In this document: in pieces, positions 1 through 9,520 of the stretch
Layout: each line of letters opens with the position of its first letter
Numbering within the stretch: position 1 is the stretch's first letter
Origin: Anisus vortex
Taxonomy: Eukaryota; Mollusca; Gastropoda; Planorbidae
Length of the DNA stretch: 64,000 nucleotides
Reading direction: 5' to 3'
Assembly: GCA_949126835.1 (NCBI GenBank)
Contig: OX421508.1
Location: 1 to 64,000, forward strand
Made by a program: the position numbers and the translations under genes
Notes under the pieces: generated by a model
Databases searched by the model: none
The model's input: only the letters and a program-made list of their open reading frames with translations
What the model was told of the DNA's origin: nothing

Positions 1-1437
1 AAAAATTGACAAATATTTCATATTTTTCTTATAAATATTTCAGAGTTTAAGATTAATGAAAACATTTATTTATAAGCTATTGAGTTGTTATCACGAGCGC
101 TTAACCGGCAGCAGTGAAACCTCTCACAGATTAATAGTCTTCTAGAGCGCACTGAGCACGCTAAAATAGCATGGATAGAAGCGCTATATAAATTACCATT
201 ACCATTACCATTAAATTACTGGTAGTGTAGGCCTAATTCATTTCAGAATGCTACCAATGGTAACAGAGAAAATGTATAAATAATTACGCTTAAACTATGG
301 CGATGCATAAAATCGTTGTGCTACTATCATGGGTTGCAATGAAAATTCAAATGATTATGTTTTTGATAGTGAAGAACGCAATTGTGTTAAAATTAAAGGC
401 GACCGAAAATGGCTTTAAAAAATAATTGAAGGCAACAGTAGTTTTCTAAACAACAGAACACTCTTGTAAATATAATGAATGAATGGAAACACAAAGGCAA
501 AGGCAAACGAAGCTTATATTATATATCTTAATTATGTAGAAAGAATGAAAACCGTATGTTTGGAGTGTATAATGATAATATGCAAAATGAACATAGTATG
601 CATGTTCCACATCACTTAAAACGATGTGACAGATTATAGACATTCCTAAATTTAAGATAAGATTAACCAAGTGGGAAATGTCCGAGTTGATAATTTGGTG
701 CATTTAGAAACTTTTTTTTTCCATTGTAGAGTCATTAATAACATAACAAAGGTAACAGAAAAGCGAAATGTATTGTATATTGTGGTCAATCCCCCATTTT
801 CGGCATCTACAGCTGCCATTTTAGTGTGATTATCTAAAGTCGCTTTGATTGAAAATAACATTTCTAATAGGCCTATTTATTTTTCAGTATCACTTATCTA
901 TTTGAGTTGTCAAGAACTATGTAAACAAAGCAAAGGAGATATATATAGGTGAGTGCCAAAATTGGAACTTCCGAGTTTAGTTTCCCACCAAACAAATGAA
1001 CTATTATCGAGTAATATCGAGAGGCTAATAAAATTTTTATAAATATAAAAGTATATAGACTATTTAATTATAGTTCTGTCAGTAAGCCTACTTATAGTAT
1101 TTATATTAAGCTATACTTTAGTGTAATTGGTTCTATTTTTTTAAATTTTCAATTTTCTGCCGCTCTTCCTAAGACACTTATACTATAGACTATAGACGAC
1201 ATTGACATGGTTATATATAATAAATAGTGACAAAGTATAATAGTGTCTATAGTCAACTATAGTTATAGTTATAGTACTAGGTATAGGCCTACTATAGATA
1301 GCCTACTATAGACTATACAACTAATATAGTAGTATGGACAAGTCTTAACGTGTATGCATGCATAAAAGGTTAAAAAGGTCACGTGCAAAAACATTTCCGT
1401 TCTTATTCGTCATTATTCGATCATTTTATTCGAAACA
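1..1437. other. AT-rich non-coding flank
   Basis: This stretch is AT-rich with many short homopolymer runs and stop codons in all frames. Open frames are short and show no recognisable domain. From about 1180 to 1330 it is dominated by imperfect TATAG/CTATA words, giving a cryptically simple, locally palindromic sequence. I see no convincing gene, RNA gene or transposon here. Two short frames near 310-420 and a minus-strand frame around 652-861 were considered and rejected as genes. Confidence 0.6.
193..213. repeat. Short TTACCA hexamer repeat
   Basis: About three and a half copies of the hexamer TTACCA stand in tandem in AT-rich DNA. It is an ordinary microsatellite with no visible function. 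Confidence 0.8.
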
Positions 1438-1554
1438 ATGTCTGTGTGCTACTTTACTGGTTGTACTCAAATTTGTTGGGGATTAAAATTTATTTCATTA
1501 CCAATAGATGTTTACAAAGCAAAACAATGTATTGTTAAAGTCAGAAGGGAATAA
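1438..1554 (+). CDS. THAP-like zinc-finger N-terminal fragment (possible exon or relic)
   Basis: A 38-codon frame starts at ATG 1438 and ends in TAA at 1552-1554. It resembles the N-terminal half of a THAP domain, a DNA-binding C2CH zinc finger found in animal regulators and P-element-like transposases. Visible THAP-like features are Cys4 and Cys9 spaced C-x4-C with a Gly before the second Cys, a Phe18-x-x-Leu21-Pro22 stretch, Asp24, and a Val-Arg-Arg motif at residues 35-37 where the family has a conserved basic patch. The second half of the finger (the later Cys and His) is missing because the frame stops. It may be the first exon of a split gene, although no strong GT donor is visible near its end, or a decayed fragment. 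The similarity is judged from the family pattern, not from an alignment. Confidence 0.4.
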   Translation: MSVCYFTGCTQICWGLKFISLPIDVYKAKQCIVKVRRE

Positions 1555-1762
1555 TCACCTTTTTAAAATATCAAACTTATTGCTTTATGCAAAAGAATTT
1601 TTGTATATTGTACATGTCCCTTGATTGCTTTTTTGCATCTACTTTCTCATTATTTCCCCGAGCCATTATGTATTAACCCAATATTTATTTATTATGTACA
1701 CTCTGAACTCTGTAGCATTTAGCTATTTACAAAACAATGTTCTGTTTTTAAAATATTTTCAG
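1555..1762. other. AT-rich spacer ending in a possible splice acceptor
   Basis: No open frame is recognisable. The stretch ends in a T-rich run followed by CAG at 1760-1762, which would serve as a 3' splice site for the candidate exon that follows. Confidence 0.35.
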
Positions 1763-1950
1763 CACACCACAGAAAGTTCATAGCAAACGTCAGTGTGAGG
1801 ACGAGTCAGGTAGTAATGCTGACCGAAAGGAGTCTTTAAGTAAATCACAATCTGCCACACCGGGAGGAACCGCCACAGAATAATAGAAGAAAAAGAAACA
1901 AAAGAAGAAAGACTGATGAAGAAGAAACCCAGCAAGAGCCTAAAGTTGAG
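1763..1950 (+). other. Candidate internal exon, charged low-complexity product (uncertain)
   Basis: The block is less AT-rich than its surroundings. It is bounded by a T-rich CAG acceptor (1760-1762) and a GAG/GTAACC donor (1951 onward), the usual exon borders. No single frame is open throughout. One frame is open from the acceptor for about 38 codons (polar, Ser/Lys/Glu-rich) and then meets TAA. A second frame opens after that point and encodes an Arg/Lys cluster followed by an acidic Glu-rich run, resembling a nuclear disordered region. A one-base frameshift would join them, so this may be a decayed exon or a chance likeness. No domain is recognised. Confidence 0.3.
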
Positions 1951-2844
1951 GTAACCATAACCTTAGTGTTTTTAAAATTACTTCTGAAACATAGAATTGT
2001 TTTAGGTTATTGAAAAAGCCTGTTTCCATATAATATCTACTATGGAATGTATATATCTATAGATATGTATATAGTTTATATATACAGTTAAAAAACAGTT
2101 TATACTACTTATATGTCGCACCTTTTTACCAAAAGTTTTGCGACCTATTCAATGGACAGTTTTAAATAATTTGAAAACATCACTACTCTTTCATAAGGTT
2201 GCAACTGTCATCCGTATCTGTGTTTGCGTTGTCATTTAAAAAAAAAATATATTTATATTATATTGTCCTAGGGTAGCATAAGCCTAGAGCAGCATTTTTC
2301 ATATTGATTGCAAAATACAATCTGGGAAGAGTCAGCAATTTATATTATATAGCTTAAGATAGCTACACTTGTTAATTGGTAAATAAAAACAAATGAAATA
2401 CAGCCTTTTTTGTTTATGTTTGCATTATGCATGACTGCAAACTAATGTTTTCAAATAAATAAGGTGAATATTTAGTAACTGTTAGGTTTTAAAAAAAATG
2501 AATTCTTAGACATTTTATATTAAAAAGCCTAACCCTATAATTTCAATAATCCTAAACTAAAGGTGTGACCTTTACTATTAGTGAGTGAGTGAGTGAGAGC
2601 ATATTGAATATTCAATTAAAATATTATTAGTTTATATTGACAGTATGAATTTATAAATTAGTTTCCCATTTGTTTTGTTATACTCAAAGCGAGTCATTCA
2701 AAGTAATACAATCTATTCATAGTCTCTAGTCTCTAATGGTGGGGATGAAATTAACCATTGGACAAAATGTTTAGTGTTATTAGTGTTAAGCTTTTGTAGT
2801 TTTCATTAAATCTGTTTATAATTGAAACAATTTGAATGTTTCAG
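1951..2844. other. Putative intron or AT-rich spacer
   Basis: This interval is AT-rich, begins with GTAACC and ends with a TTTCAG acceptor at 2839-2844. It would be the intron between the two candidate exons if they are real. It contains a GTGA microsatellite and no gene that I can recognise. Confidence 0.3.
2580..2598. repeat. GTGA microsatellite
   Basis: Four tandem GTGA copies followed by a partial copy form a short simple repeat within the AT-rich flank. Confidence 0.85.
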
Positions 2845-2893
2845 GTTTTTGAAAAGAAGAAGGAAACGCAAAAAAACTGAAGATTTAGATTGA
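2845..2893 (+). other. Candidate terminal exon, basic C-terminus (uncertain)
   Basis: The segment follows a TTTCAG acceptor. Read with one base completing a split codon from the preceding candidate exon, it encodes a strongly basic Arg/Lys run followed by Thr-Glu-Asp-Leu-Asp and a TGA stop at 2891-2893. Read in phase zero it gives a Lys-rich tail ending at TGA 2878-2880. AT-rich sequence with ATTAAA-like words follows, which could be a 3' untranslated region. Short length and ambiguous phase keep confidence low. Confidence 0.25.
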
Positions 2894-3229
2894 GAGAAAC
2901 AAATTATTCAACTGTGAATTCAATGAAATGTTTAAATGTGATTGATTGAATGTTACTGGATTAAATTATTAAAATATGTTGATGTATGGCTGATGGCTGT
3001 GGTACATTAAATTGTTTATTTACTACTGTCTAACTTATTTGTTGCTTTTTGTAAGAGCTGATTAATGTCAGACCTTTGAGGTGTGTCGCTTACTCTTTTA
3101 CTTTTAGGACAGAAATATATACAAAAGTGAACAAAATGCCTGAGGGCTGCTGAGGGCTGCTGAGGGCTGGAGTCAACTTAGTCAAGGTGTAGGGGTACAA
3201 GGCAGCTAGTGACATATTATCACCTATCC
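2894..3229. other. AT-rich spacer before the transposon
   Basis: No open frame or RNA gene is recognisable. It contains a short 10-bp tandem repeat and ends with the left copy of the 8-bp target duplication (3222-3229) of the neighbouring hAT-like element. Confidence 0.6.
3141..3170. repeat. Three tandem 10-bp units (TGAGGGCTGC)
   Basis: Three consecutive copies of TGAGGGCTGC are present, the last ending in G instead of C. It is a small minisatellite with no visible function. Confidence 0.9.
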
Positions 3230-3711
3230 CAGTGGTTCCCAACCTTTATAATGCAGTGACCCCTTACTACAGCTCCTCATCTTGTGGCGACCCCAACCAT
3301 ATAATTATGATTGTCCCTACCTTATAACTATAATTTGCTACTGTTATGTAGTGTGACATGCAAGATGTATTTTCATTGTTACATATTAAAGCAAAGTGAT
3401 TAAACACAAAAACACAATCTAATTATATATTGTAAAATATTAATTTCTAATTAAGGATTAACGATTCCTGATGTTTTTTTTCTTTTTTTACTTATCTATT
3501 AGTATCACATATCACAACTGGAAGGGCAGTATTCACATCAACAGCTAAAAATAAAAAATAATAAATAAATAAATATGAGACTTATATAGCACATATCCCG
3601 TTCCCGCTGGGAACATTTCTATGCGCTGCTGTAAACATAGTGCTGCCTGCTGGCGCAAATACGTTTACAGGCCCAAAACGCCTGCAGGGTGACAGGGATC
3701 CGCCGGTGGCA

Positions 3712-3722
3712 GGGATAGAACC
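3712..3722 (-). promoter_or_regulatory. RNA polymerase III B box of the SINE
   Basis: GGTTCTATCCC on the minus strand fits the B-box consensus GGTTCRANNCC with a single mismatch (T at the R position). Confidence 0.7.
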
Positions 3723-3766
3723 CGCGACCTGTCCGTTGGTTTTTGGTTGACAGTCTGGTGTGCCAA

Positions 3767-3777
3767 CCGCTAGACCA
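3767..3777 (-). promoter_or_regulatory. RNA polymerase III A box of the SINE
   Basis: TGGTCTAGCGG on the minus strand fits the A-box consensus TRGYNNARNNG at every position. It lies 45 bases upstream of the B box in the SINE. Confidence 0.75.
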
Positions 3778-4096
3778 GCCGGCCTCACCGAATAATAGAC
3801 TGAATAGCATCCACCCTGAGTTCCAATATATTCATGAAGTGTTGTTTTACTGCCAATACTGCTGCTTTAAACAAAGCATCTGCACTCTACACATATGGCT
3901 GGCTCGCATAAGTACATTGTGGTAACAACCCTGCCACTTTCAACAAAGTAGCTGCCTGGAGACGGATAGATGGGCGGTGTCTCGGTTCCTAGGACCAGCA
4001 AAATTATGTGTTTTTAAAAGGTCTTAGGCGACCTCCCCCCCCTGAAATTGTCATTCGACCCCCTAAGGGTCACGACCCACAGGTTGGAAACCACTG

Positions 4097-4998
4097 ACAT
4101 ATCCATTCATTACTGAGTCAGTCCGCTAGAAGAGATACCGTAGTAAATCTTAATTAGCACAGTTCTTAATCTTATGTGCCTCTGTTTACTGTAGTTTAGA
4201 AAGCTGCCTTGTAATAGTTGTAAGATAATAATTTAAACTGACTTATGCTCACATAAACAGCAATACCCAGTATACAATGAAAATACAAAAAAATGAAGTG
4301 TTTTGCTTTTTTTTTCAATATAAATATAATATGATTATTTACCGGTACTTAAAATATTCAACTCTTGGAATTACTATTAACAAGAAAACCATAAAAATGA
4401 AGTTTTCATTATACTCCCTTTATTTGAAAACTAAGTTTACCATCATGTAATTAAATAATTGATTGACTACTGCAAATGAAACGTACAGAAAAATATATGT
4501 GTCGCAAATCTCAAAAATATCTCCTTACTCCGTATGAATTGTTCTAAAAATAATCTTAGCGCATACTTTTTTTTTTCTAGCTTTGCGCCGAAAAACTATA
4601 AAAAGTTGCACAGGCATTTTTAACGCGAAATCAAAATTTTTCTTATACTTTCCTTTTAAGAATGAATATTGTCATAAGTGTAGTATTATTAAGTTGTTTT
4701 AACTGAAAATTTGAAAGGATGTATTGTTAGGCGCCACAAGTCTGCTGTCGAAGCCAATTCTTGCTCCCACGACGCACGCATGATTGCAATCAGATAGACA
4801 GAAAATGCAAAATTAAAATAAAGGGAGTAATAAAAAATTAATGCAACCCTATAAGAGTGGATAAGATACTTGCTGATCATTTTACCACAAACTACCTGAA
4901 GTGTAGTATGCCTGTACAGAGTAAATGCTCACAGTGAAGTCAATCATGTCCAGTACAATGAAAGAAAGAAGGAAATTCTAAATGAACACCATAAGACT
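4097..4998. other. AT-rich spacer between the transposon and the satellite
   Basis: The stretch begins with the right 8-bp target duplication of the hAT element (4097-4104). The rest is AT-rich with T and A runs. A 63-codon minus-strand frame at 4689-4880 has no recognisable domain and reads as chance. No RNA gene or transposon end is evident. Confidence 0.6.
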
Positions 4999-5065
4999 TG
5001 TCTGGGTATCAGCATGTCCATGTGGCAGTAGCCTGTGAGGCTGTGGCAGTGACCTTGCCCAGACA
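4999..5065. repeat. Imperfect inverted repeat at the satellite edge
   Basis: Outer 8-bp arms TGTCTGGG (4999-5006) and CCCAGACA (5058-5065) are exact reverse complements. Inside them lies a compact hairpin AGCCT-GTG-AGGCT (5030-5042). A direct repeat of GTGGCAGT (5022-5029 and 5044-5051) flanks the inner hairpin. The structure ends about ten bases before the first recognisable satellite unit at 5075, so it may mark the original array boundary. Function is unknown. Confidence 0.6.
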
Positions 5066-6150
5066 CTTGAAACTGCGCTACTCCTGAGTACGTCTGCGCT
5101 ACTCCTGAGTACATCGGCGCTACTCCTGAGTACGTCGCTGCTACTCCCGAGTACGTCGGCGCTACTCCCGAGTACGTCGGCGCTACTCCTGAGTACGTCG
5201 GCGCTACTCCTGAGTATGTCGCTACTACTCCTGAGTACGTCGCTGCTACTCCTGAGTACGTTGGCGCTACTCCTGAGCACGTCGGCGCTACTACTGAGCA
5301 CGTCGGCGCTACTCCTGAGCACGTCGGCGCTACTCCTGAGCACGTCGGCGCTACTCCTGAGCACCTGAGCGCTACTCCTGAGCGCGTCGGCGCTACTCCT
5401 GAGTACGTCGGCGCTACTCCTTAGTACGTCGGCGCTACTCCTGAGTACGTCGGTGCTACTCCTGAGTACGTCGCTGCTACTCCTGAGCACGTCGGCGCTA
5501 CTCCTGAGCACGTCGTCGCTACACCTGAGCACGTCGGCGCTATTATTGAGCACGTCGGCGTTACTCCTGAGCTCTTCGGCGCTACTCCTGAGCACGTCGG
5601 CGCTACTCCTGAGCACGTCGGCGCTACTCCTGAGTACGTCTTCGCTACTCCTGAGTACGTCGGCGCTACTCCTGAGTACGTCGACGCTACTGCTGAGTAC
5701 GTCGGCGCTACTCCTGAGTACGTCGGCGCTACTCCTAAGTACGTCGGCGCAACTCCTGAGTACGTCGCTGCTACTCCTGAGTACGTCGCTGCTACTCCTG
5801 AGTACGTCGACGCTACTCCCGAGTACGTCGACGCTACTCCCGAGTACGTCGGCGCTACTCCCGAGTACGTCGTCGCTACTCCTGAGTACGTCGGCGCTAC
5901 TCCCGAGTACGTCGTCGCTACTCCTGAGTACGTCGGCGCTACTCCTGAGTACGTCGGCGCTACACCTGAGTACGTCGCTGCTACTCCTGATTACGTCGGC
6001 GCTACTCCTGAGCACGTCGTCGCTACTCCTGAGGACGTCGGCGATACTCCTGAGTACGTCGCTGCTACTCCTGAGTACGTCGCTGCTACTCCTGAGTACG
6101 TCGGCGCTACTCCTGAGCACGTCGGCGCTACTACTGAGCACGTCGGCGCT

Positions 6151-6850
6151 ACTCTGCTGACCACGTCGGCGCTACTCCTGAGCACGTCGGCGCTACTCTC
6201 GAGTACGTCGGCGCTACTCCCGAGTACGTCGGCGCTACTCCTGAGTACGTAGGCGCTACTCCTGAGAACGTCAGCGGTACTCCTGAGTACGTCTGCGCTA
6301 CTCCTAAGTACGTCGGCGCGACTCCTGATTACATCGGCGCCACTCCTGAGTATGTCGGCGCCAGTCCTGAGTACGTCGGCGCCAGTCCTGAGTACGTCGG
6401 CGCCACTCCCGAGTATGTCGGCGCTACTCCCGAGTACTGTACGTCGGCACTACTCCTGAGTACGTCGGCGCTACTCCTGAGTTCGTCGGCGCTACTCCTG
6501 AGTACGTCGCTGCTACTCCTGAGTACGTCGCTGCTACTCCTGAGCACGTCGGCGCTACTACTGAGCACGTCGGCGCTATTCCTGAGCACGTCGGCGCTAC
6601 TCCTGAGCACGTCGGCGCTACTCCTGAGCACGTCGGCGCTACTCCTGAGCACGTCGGCGCTACTCCTGAGCACGTCGGCGCTACTCCTTATTACGTCGGC
6701 GCTACTCCTGAATACGTCGGCGCTACTCCTGAGTACGTCGCTGCTACTCCTGAGTACGTCGGCGCTACTCCTGAGCACGTCGTCGCTACACCTGAGCACG
6801 TCGGCGCTATTCCTGAGCACGTTGGCGTTACTACTGAGCACGTCGGCGCT
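6151..6850. repeat. Higher-order repeat copy 1 in array A (700 bp)
   Basis: Two rare markers recur together: CTGCTGACCACG at 6154 and GAGTACTGTACG at 6432. Both recur 700 bp later in the same order with the same neighbouring variants. The length is 33 units plus 7 bp, the 7 bp being the sum of the +2 and +5 indels inside the copy. Confidence 0.88.
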
Positions 6851-7529
6851 ACTCTGCTGACCACGTCGGCGCTACTCCTGAGCACGTCGGCGCTACTCTC
6901 GAGTACGTCGGCGCTACTCCCGAGTACGTCGGCGCTACTCCTGAGTACGTAGGCGCTACTCCTGAGAACGTCGGCGGTACTCCTGAGTACGTCTGCGCTA
7001 CTCCTAAGTACGTCGGCGCGACTCCTGATTACATCGGCGCCACTCCTGAGTACGTCGGCGCCAGTCCTGAGTACGTCGGCGCCAGTCCTGAGTACGTCGG
7101 CGCCACTCCCGAGTACGTCGGCGCTACTCCCGAGTACTGTACGTCGGCGCTACTCCTGAGTACGTCGGCGCTACTCCTGAGTTCGTCGGCGCTACTCCTG
7201 AGTACGTCGGCGCTACTACTGAGCACGTCGGCGCTATTCCTCAGCACGTCGGCGCTACTCCTGAGTACGTCGGCGCTACTCCTGAGCACGTCGGCGCTAC
7301 TCCTGAGCACGTCGGCGATACTCCTGAGCACGTCGGCGCTACTCCTGAGTACGTCGGCGCTACTCCTTATTACGTCGGCGCTACTACTGAGTACGTCGGC
7401 GCTACTCCTGAGTGCGTCGCTGCTACTCCTGAGTACGTCGGCGCTACTCCTGAGCACGTCGTCGCTACACCTGAGCACGTCGGCGCTACTCCTGAGCACG
7501 TCGGCGCTACTACTAAGCACGTCGGCGCT
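6851..7529. repeat. Higher-order repeat copy 2 in array A (679 bp)
   Basis: The same pair of markers appears at 6854 and 7132 and again 679 bp later (7533 and 7811). This copy is exactly one 21-bp unit shorter than the previous one, which points to unequal exchange by a whole unit. Confidence 0.88.
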
Positions 7530-8300
7530 ACTTTGCTGACCACGTCGGCGCTACTCCTGAGCACGTCGGCGCTACTCTCGAGTACGTCGGCGCTACTCCC
7601 GAGTACGTCGGCGCTACTCCTGAGTACGTAGGCGCTTCTCCTGAGAACGTCGGCGGTACTCCTGAGTACGTCTGCGCTACTCCTAAGTACGTCGGCGCGA
7701 CTCCTGATTACATCGGCGCCACTCCTGAGTACGTCGGCGCCAGTCCTGAGTACGTCGGCGCCAGTCCTGAGTACGTTGGCGCCACTCCCGAGTACGTCGG
7801 CGCTACTCCCGAGTACTGTACGTCGGCGCTACTCCTGAGTACGTCGGCGCTACTCCTGAATTCGTCGGCGCTACTCCTGAGTACGTCGCTGCTACTCCTG
7901 AGTACGTCGCTGCTACTCCTGAGCACGTCGGCGCTACTACTGAGCACGTCGGCGCTATTCCTGAGCACGTCGGCGCTACTCCTGAGCACGTCGGCGCTAC
8001 TCCTGAGCACGTCGGCGCTACTCCTGAGCACGTCGGTGCTACTCCTGAGCACGTCGGCGCTACTCCTGAGCACCTGGGCGCTACTCCTGAGCACGTCGGC
8101 GCTACTCCTGAGTACGTCGGCGCTACTCCTTATTACGTCGGCGCTACTCCTGAGTACGTCGGCGCTACTCCTGAGTACGTCGCTGCTACTCCTGAGTACG
8201 TCGGCGCTACTCCTGAGCACCTCGTCGCTACACCTGAGCACGTCGGCGCTACTCCTGAGCACGTCGTCGCTACACCTGAGCACGTCGGCGCTATTCCTGA
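7530..8300. repeat. Higher-order repeat copy 3 in array A (right edge approximate)
   Basis: The third copy carries the TTGCTGACCACG variant (about 7532) and the GAGTACTGTACG marker at 7811. It then runs on into units that resemble the earlier part of the array instead of closing as a fourth copy. The right border cannot be fixed by eye. Confidence 0.65.
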
Positions 8301-9355
8301 GCACGTTGGCGTTACTCCTGAGCTTGTCGGTGCTACTCCTTAGCACGTCGGCGCTACTGCTGAGCACGTCGGCGCTACTCCTGAGTACGTCTTCGCTACT
8401 CCTGAGTACGTCGGCGCTACTCCTGAGTACGTTTGCGCTACTTCTGAGTACGTCGGCGCTAATCCTGAGTACGTCTGCGCTAATCCTGAGTATTTCTAAG
8501 CTACTCCTGAGTACGTCGGCGCTACTCCTGAGTACGTCGGGGATACTCCTGAGTACCTCGCTGCTACTCCTGAGCACGTCGGCGCTACTCCTGAGCACGT
8601 CGTCGCTACACCTGAGCACGTCGGCGCTATTTCTGAGCACGTCGGCGTTACTCCTGAGCTTGTCGGCGCTACTCCTGAGCACGTCGGCGCTACTCCTGAG
8701 CACGTCGGCGCTACTCCTGAGTACGTCTTCGCTACTCCTGAGTACGTCGGTGCTACTCCTGAGTACGTCGGCGCTACTCCTGAGTACGTCGGCGCTACTC
8801 CTGAGTACGTCGGCGCTACTCCTAAGTACGTCGGCGCAACTCCTGAGAACGTCGCTGCTACTCCTGAGAACGTCGCTACTACTCCTGAGTACGTCGACGC
8901 TACTCCCGAGTACGTCGACGCTACTCCCGAGTACGTCGGCGCTACTCCCGAGTACGTCGTCGCTACTCCTGAGTACGTCGGCGCTACTCCCGAGTACGTC
9001 GTCGCTACTCCTGAGTACGTCGGCGCTACTCCTGAGTACGTCGGCGCTACACCTGATTACGTCGCTGCTACTCCTGATTACGTCGGCGCTACTCCTGAGC
9101 ACGTCGTCGCTACTCCTGAGTACGTCGGCGCTACTCCTGAGTACGTCGCTGCTACTCCTGAGTACGTCGCTGCTACTCCTGAGTACGTCGGCGCTACTCC
9201 TGAGCACGTCGGCGCTACTACTGAGCACGTCGGCGCTACTCTCGAGTACGTCGGCGCTACTCCTGAGCACGTCGGCGCTACTCTCGAGTACGTCGGCGCT
9301 ACTCCCGAGTACGTCGGCGCTACTCCTGAGTACGTCTGCGCTACTCCTAAGTACT

Positions 9356-9381
9356 CCTAACCCTAACCCTAACCCTAACCC
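9356..9381. repeat. Interstitial telomere-type tract (CCCTAA)n
   Basis: The 26 bases consist of CCTAA, three complete CCCTAA hexamers and CCC. This is the C-strand of the TTAGGG telomere repeat common to vertebrates and many invertebrates. It sits exactly where the satellite changes orientation. The left border shares CCTAA with a unit variant ending ACTCCTAA, and the right border shares CCC with the CCCAGCGG linker of array B, so both joins have microhomology. Its orientation, CCCTAA on the plus strand, is that of a left chromosome end capping array B. Confidence 0.95.
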
Positions 9382-9390
9382 AGCGGTAGC

Positions 9391-9520
9391 GCCGACCTTC
9401 CCAGCGGTAGCGCCGACCTACCCGGCGGAAGCGCCGACCTACCCGGCGGTAGCGCCGACCTACTTAGAGGTGGCGCCGACCTGCTAAAGTTAGCACCGAC
9501 CTACTAAAAGGTAGCGCCGA
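9391..9520 (+). repeat. First segment of array B, copy of 10967-11097
   Basis: The units just right of the telomere tract (CCTTCCCAGC, CCCGGCGGAAGC, CTTAGAGGTGGC, CTGCTAAAGT) recur in the same order from 10967, an offset of 1,576 bp (75 units plus 1). At 10967 they are preceded by ordinary array units, whereas here they are preceded by the telomere tract. The telomere junction therefore cuts into a pre-existing higher-order repeat. Confidence 0.8.

Larger units (their letters stand above)
3551..3785 (-). mobile_element. tRNA-derived SINE inserted in the hAT element
   Basis: Read on the minus strand, the element begins with a tRNA-like head (about 3783 down to 3702). The pol III A box TGGTCTAGCGG (3777-3767) fits the consensus fully. 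The B box GGTTCTATCCC (3722-3712) has one mismatch. Five acceptor-stem pairs remain (GCCGG with CCGGC), and a TpsiC stem is present. A CTGTCAA loop at 3753-3747 would place anticodon GTC, hinting at a tRNA-Asp ancestor. A roughly 100-bp tRNA-unrelated body follows, then a TATTTATTTATT-type AT-rich tail (about 3580 down to 3551). The head contains extra bases between the anticodon and T arms, so it is not a working tRNA. Family assignment would need a repeat library. Confidence 0.82.
3230..4096. mobile_element. Non-autonomous hAT-type DNA transposon with nested SINE
   Basis: The left end starts CAGTGGTTCCCAACC and the right end, read on the minus strand, starts CAGTGGTTTCCAACC: 14 of 15 bases agree. 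These termini match the CAGTGGTT(C/T)(C/T)CAACC ends of animal hAT (Charlie-like) elements, and both are followed inwards by GACCCCTTA / GACCCTTA-like words. Flanking 8-mers are ACCTATCC (3222-3229) and ACATATCC (4097-4104), an 8-bp target duplication with one mismatch, the length expected for hAT. At 867 bp, part of which is a later SINE insertion, with no transposase-like frame, it is a non-autonomous derivative that depended on an enzyme encoded elsewhere. Confidence 0.88.
5075..9355 (-). repeat. Satellite array A: 21-bp unit in reverse orientation
   Basis: About 200 tandem units of 21 bp. Read on the plus strand, each contains GAGTACGTCGGCGCTACTC with small variants, most often GAGCACG, CCCGAG or TCGCTGCT forms. 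Read on the minus strand, the unit becomes GTAGCGCCGACGTACTC plus a short linker, which is the same sequence family as array B, so the array is inverted relative to it. Frequent variants are scattered and organised into higher-order repeats. Indels of +2 (CTGCTGACCACG) and +5 (GTACTGTACG) break the 21-bp phase at three places each. Long open frames on the minus strand reflect the seven-codon period and are not called as genes. Confidence 0.97.

Noticed and set aside
301..424. Two short plus-strand frames (ATG at 298 and near 330)
   Set aside because: Each is 30-42 codons in AT-rich DNA with no domain, no upstream signal and overlapping frames, so chance is likelier than a gene.
652..861. Minus-strand frame with an ATGGCAGCT start in good context (near 820)
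   Set aside because: It looks like a possible first exon for about 20 codons, but no clear donor site or continuing exon is visible and the rest is AT-rich low-information sequence.
3702..3783. A functional tRNA gene
   Set aside because: The boxes and parts of the acceptor and T stems are present, but extra bases interrupt the anticodon region, two acceptor pairs are broken and a SINE body and tail follow.
3582..3810. Minus-strand frames of 63-68 codons
   Set aside because: They lie wholly within the tRNA-derived SINE and cover its pol III boxes.
9356..9381. True chromosome end
   Set aside because: The tract is only 26 bp and satellite DNA continues on both sides, so it is interstitial in this assembly.
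4978..9487. Several overlapping frames in array A on both strands
   Set aside because: They are alternative readings of the inverted 21-bp unit. Their ends coincide with the +2 and +5 indels or with the array border.
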